A DNA stretch of 64,000 nucleotides from Hallerella sp964397425 (GTDB lineage Bacteria > Fibrobacterota > Fibrobacteria > Fibrobacterales > Fibrobacteraceae). Below the pieces are notes generated by a model that worked only from the letters and a program-made list of their open reading frames with translations, was not told where the DNA came from and did not search any database. Position numbers and translations under genes: made by a program. Shown here piece by piece: positions 61,939 to 64,000 of the stretch (the stretch's first letter is position 1; every line of letters begins with the position of its first letter). The stretch covers positions 1 to 64,000 of the forward strand of contig CAYNID010000004.1 in assembly GCA_964397425.1 (NCBI GenBank), given 5' to 3'.

Positions 61939-64000
61939 ATGAATAAGCTTTTTAAACTTCTCTTCACAAGCGCTTTGACGTTTGCGGCAATCGCATTTGC
62001 AGATGCCACCACAGCAAAGCCTCAACGCGTTGGACCCGTACAAAACTACGGGACCTTAGGAACCAGCGGAGGCGAAGTGGTCAGCCTGAAAACCGGCAAA
62101 ACGGCAATGCTCCGCGGCGTGAGCCTTTATTGGTCCGATGCAACCGGTTTGCAATATTACAAACCCGAAGTCATCGCCTGGGCAGCCCAAAATTTAGGCA
62201 TTGACGTATTCCGCTTTGCCATGGGAATCCAGTATTATAATTCCCAAGGCAGTGCAAGCGAACCGATGGACGAGAATTATTCTTATATGGGTTCTCCGAG
62301 CACCTATATTTCGAAAATTGACCAAATGGTGCAAGCCGCCATCGAAAACGATGTTTACATCATCATCGACTGGCACAGCCACCGCGCCGAAAACGAAATC
62401 ACCGCGGCAGATACGTTCTTTACCCGAATGGCCAAAACTTATGGCAAGATTCCAAATGTCATTTTTGAAATCTACAACGAGCCGGTTCACACCGCATGGA
62501 ATACGATTACAGGCTATGCGAATACAGTCGCCAGCCATATCCGCCAACACAGCGACAATTTGATTCTCGTCGGCACCCCCAACTGGTCCCAGCTCGGAAG
62601 CTACGGCGGGGTGAACGCGAAAAACGTCGCTTATGTATTCCACTTTTACGCAGGGACGCATTCCGTGGGTTCTTTTGGTTCCCGCATTACGGCCGCCAAA
62701 AGCGCCGGGAACGCCGTGTTCGTTTCGGAATGGGGCACCACAACAGCAGATGGCAAAGGCAGTGCAAACGAAAGTGCGACAAATGAATGGCTTTCCTTTA
62801 TGGAAACAAACCGTTTGAGCAATTGCAACTGGAGCCTTCGCCAACACACGAATCCCATCGACAATACAACAGAAGGTTCCGCCATTTTTAACGGGAGCAA
62901 CTTTCTCGTCAACGCCGAACAATTGAACAACGCAACTTATACCGCATCAGGCACCATTGTCAAAAATTACCTCGCCAAACACAAAGCCAGCTGGGCAGAC
63001 ACGCTCATCGCCGGGAAAACAACCGGCTCCTGCCATTTTGCCAGCACAATCGTCAAAGAAACCGCCGGTTCTTTGACCAACCTTTTGAAAGCCGGGTGCA
63101 CTTATACTTCGAGTGACGAATCCGTTGCCACCGTCAACGGAAGCTCAGTGAACATTCTTTCTGCCGGTTTCGCCATTTTTACCGCCAACGACAATTCCCA
63201 ATCCATTGTGGTCGTGGAAAAAGAACCGAAGCAAACCGTTTCGGGACTTTCTGACTTTACTTGCCGTTATGGCGGAACGTGCACCCAAAGCCATTCCATG
63301 GCAAATTACTCCGGATCTAACGATTACGAAACCCTGTTGGCGACTTCCATGACAACAACGCAGGGAGGCACATTGACGTTTGAATCTTTGAATCCGGAAA
63401 TTCTATCGGTCAAACGCGCGACTTGCACCAATTCGAAAACTTGCTACAGCGCATTGAATTCCCAAGTCGTAATGGCTCAGTTCACCACCGTTTTGGGTGA
63501 CGGAAAAATTCGAGTCACCGCCCCCGCCGTTACCGGTTACCGCGCCATGGACGACACCATTACGGTCACCTTTGCCAAAGGGCAGCAACGGATTTATTCC
63601 AAATTCAAAAACAGGACGCTCACTTTTGGCGCCGTCACCGAACAAAACGCCCTCCCCGACACGATGATGGCAGACCAGATTCCCGTCAGCTATACGTATA
63701 ACGGAGCCGCTTCAACCCCTTATTTGACGAAAAATGGGACGAGTATTGTCGCTGGCGCTGAAAATGCCATTGTGCTGATTACGGCTTCCGCTCCGGAAAC
63801 AGATCATTACGAAGCCTTTGAAAAATCGATTACTGTCGTCATCGGGGATAGCACCCAGGCTGTGAACAAAGATGAATATTACGCGACTCCGATTGTGGCA
63901 AGCGCGAACATCGCCCCATTCCGCAGCCAAATTCAAAACAATAGCGTTTTACTCCAAGTTCCGCAAGCCGGACTTGTTCAGTGGTCCATATTCTCTGTGA
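61939..64000 (+). CDS. Secreted GH5 glycanase (partial, runs off the window)
   Basis: At least 687 codons from ATG 61939 (AGGAG 6 nt upstream), still open at base 64000. Signal peptide (LLFTSALTFAAIAFA). GH5 domain: RGVSLYWSDATG, IIIDWHSH, acid/base Glu181 in EIYNEPV, HFYAG, nucleophile Glu264 in FVSEWGTT. It resembles the cellulase-rich part of GH5 (subfamily 2-like). After residue ~350 come beta-rich modules with Cys pairs and Thr/Ser phrases. The last visible residues (NSVLLQVPQAGLVQWSIFSV) look like the start of a sorting domain. Most likely an endoglucanase. Confidence 0.9.
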   Translation, partial: MNKLFKLLFTSALTFAAIAFADATTAKPQRVGPVQNYGTLGTSGGEVVSLKTGKTAMLRGVSLYWSDATGLQYYKPEVIAWAAQNLGIDVFRFAMGIQYYNSQGSASEPMDENYSYMGSPSTYISKIDQMVQAAIENDVYIIIDWHSHRAENEITAADTFFTRMAKTYGKIPNVIFEIYNEPVHTAWNTITGYANTVASHIRQHSDNLILVGTPNWSQLGSYGGVNAKNVAYVFHFYAGTHSVGSFGSRITAAKSAGNAVFVSEWGTTTADGKGSANESATNEWLSFMETNRLSNCNWSLRQHTNPIDNTTEGSAIFNGSNFLVNAEQLNNATYTASGTIVKNYLAKHKASWADTLIAGKTTGSCHFASTIVKETAGSLTNLLKAGCTYTSSDESVATVNGSSVNILSAGFAIFTANDNSQSIVVVEKEPKQTVSGLSDFTCRYGGTCTQSHSMANYSGSNDYETLLATSMTTTQGGTLTFESLNPEILSVKRATCTNSKTCYSALNSQVVMAQFTTVLGDGKIRVTAPAVTGYRAMDDTITVTFAKGQQRIYSKFKNRTLTFGAVTEQNALPDTMMADQIPVSYTYNGAASTPYLTKNGTSIVAGAENAIVLITASAPETDHYEAFEKSITVVIGDSTQAVNKDEYYATPIVASANIAPFRSQIQNNSVLLQVPQAGLVQWSIFSV

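Noticed and set aside
1..64000. CRISPR arrays, tRNA or rRNA genes
   Set aside because: No regularly spaced direct repeats and no cloverleaf or rRNA-like stretches were found in the intergenic regions read.

Overview
The window reads as a chromosomal segment from a Fibrobacter-type bacterium (Fibrobacterota). The evidence is a cluster of secreted cellulases from families GH45, GH8 and GH5. Some carry Ser-rich lipoprotein linkers and others end in a type IX secretion (T9SS)-like sorting tail. There is also a radical-SAM peptide-maturation locus of a kind I associate with Fibrobacter and Ruminococcus. No tRNA, rRNA or CRISPR array was seen. The right end cuts through a GH5 gene.

Layout. (1) 0.1-4.1 kb: a leftward operon with a 51-residue Cys-containing precursor peptide (3615-3770), an 81-aa protein, an FRG-domain protein, a radical SAM/SPASM maturase and a membrane M15-like peptidase. 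A divergent HTH regulator faces it across a 16-bp perfect palindrome. The precursor gene is hidden under longer antisense frames. (2) 4.2-10.1 kb: amidohydrolase, SWIM-SNF2 helicase, small zinc-ribbon protein, Bcr/CflA exporter. (3) 10.5-17.9 kb: an accessory block centred on a 1595-aa sacsin/Hsp90-like ATPase fused to a UPF1-type helicase, with a 209-aa partner. A ~140-bp direct repeat, a decayed and an intact copy of one gene start, flanks the pair. (4) 18.1-30.3 kb: ileS, then an AT-rich island with an IS30-family element, two lipoprotein plus secreted-lipase cassettes (one lipase decayed), an internally deleted ileS copy, and a DUF3791/DUF3990 three-gene cassette whose middle gene has a nonsense codon. 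(5) 30.4-36.3 kb: B12-radical SAM enzyme, MORN-type protein, ferredoxin, two GH45 endoglucanases. (6) 36.4-47.1 kb: tmk-secA, an OLD nuclease next to a GmrSD-like restriction protein, KtrAB potassium uptake, a BASS-type transporter. (7) 47.2-52.8 kb: a complete Opp/Dpp-type ABC importer. (8) 53.1-55.0 kb: argB-argD. (9) 55.3-64.0 kb: two tandem GH8 lipoproteins sharing a 497-bp identical tract, a CBM-like secreted protein, a GH8 with CBM-like and sorting domains, and a GH5.

How it fits together: the glycanases plausibly cut cellulose and xylan at the cell surface, some as lipoproteins and some through a T9SS-like route. The neighbouring family-5 importer could take up oligomers, which is inference. 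The accessory blocks look like conflict modules: defence helicase, OLD/GmrSD, candidate lipase-immunity pairs, an ART-like toxin cassette and a RiPP. The strongest novelty candidates are the RiPP locus, the helicase pair in its repeat frame and the lipase/lipoprotein cassettes.
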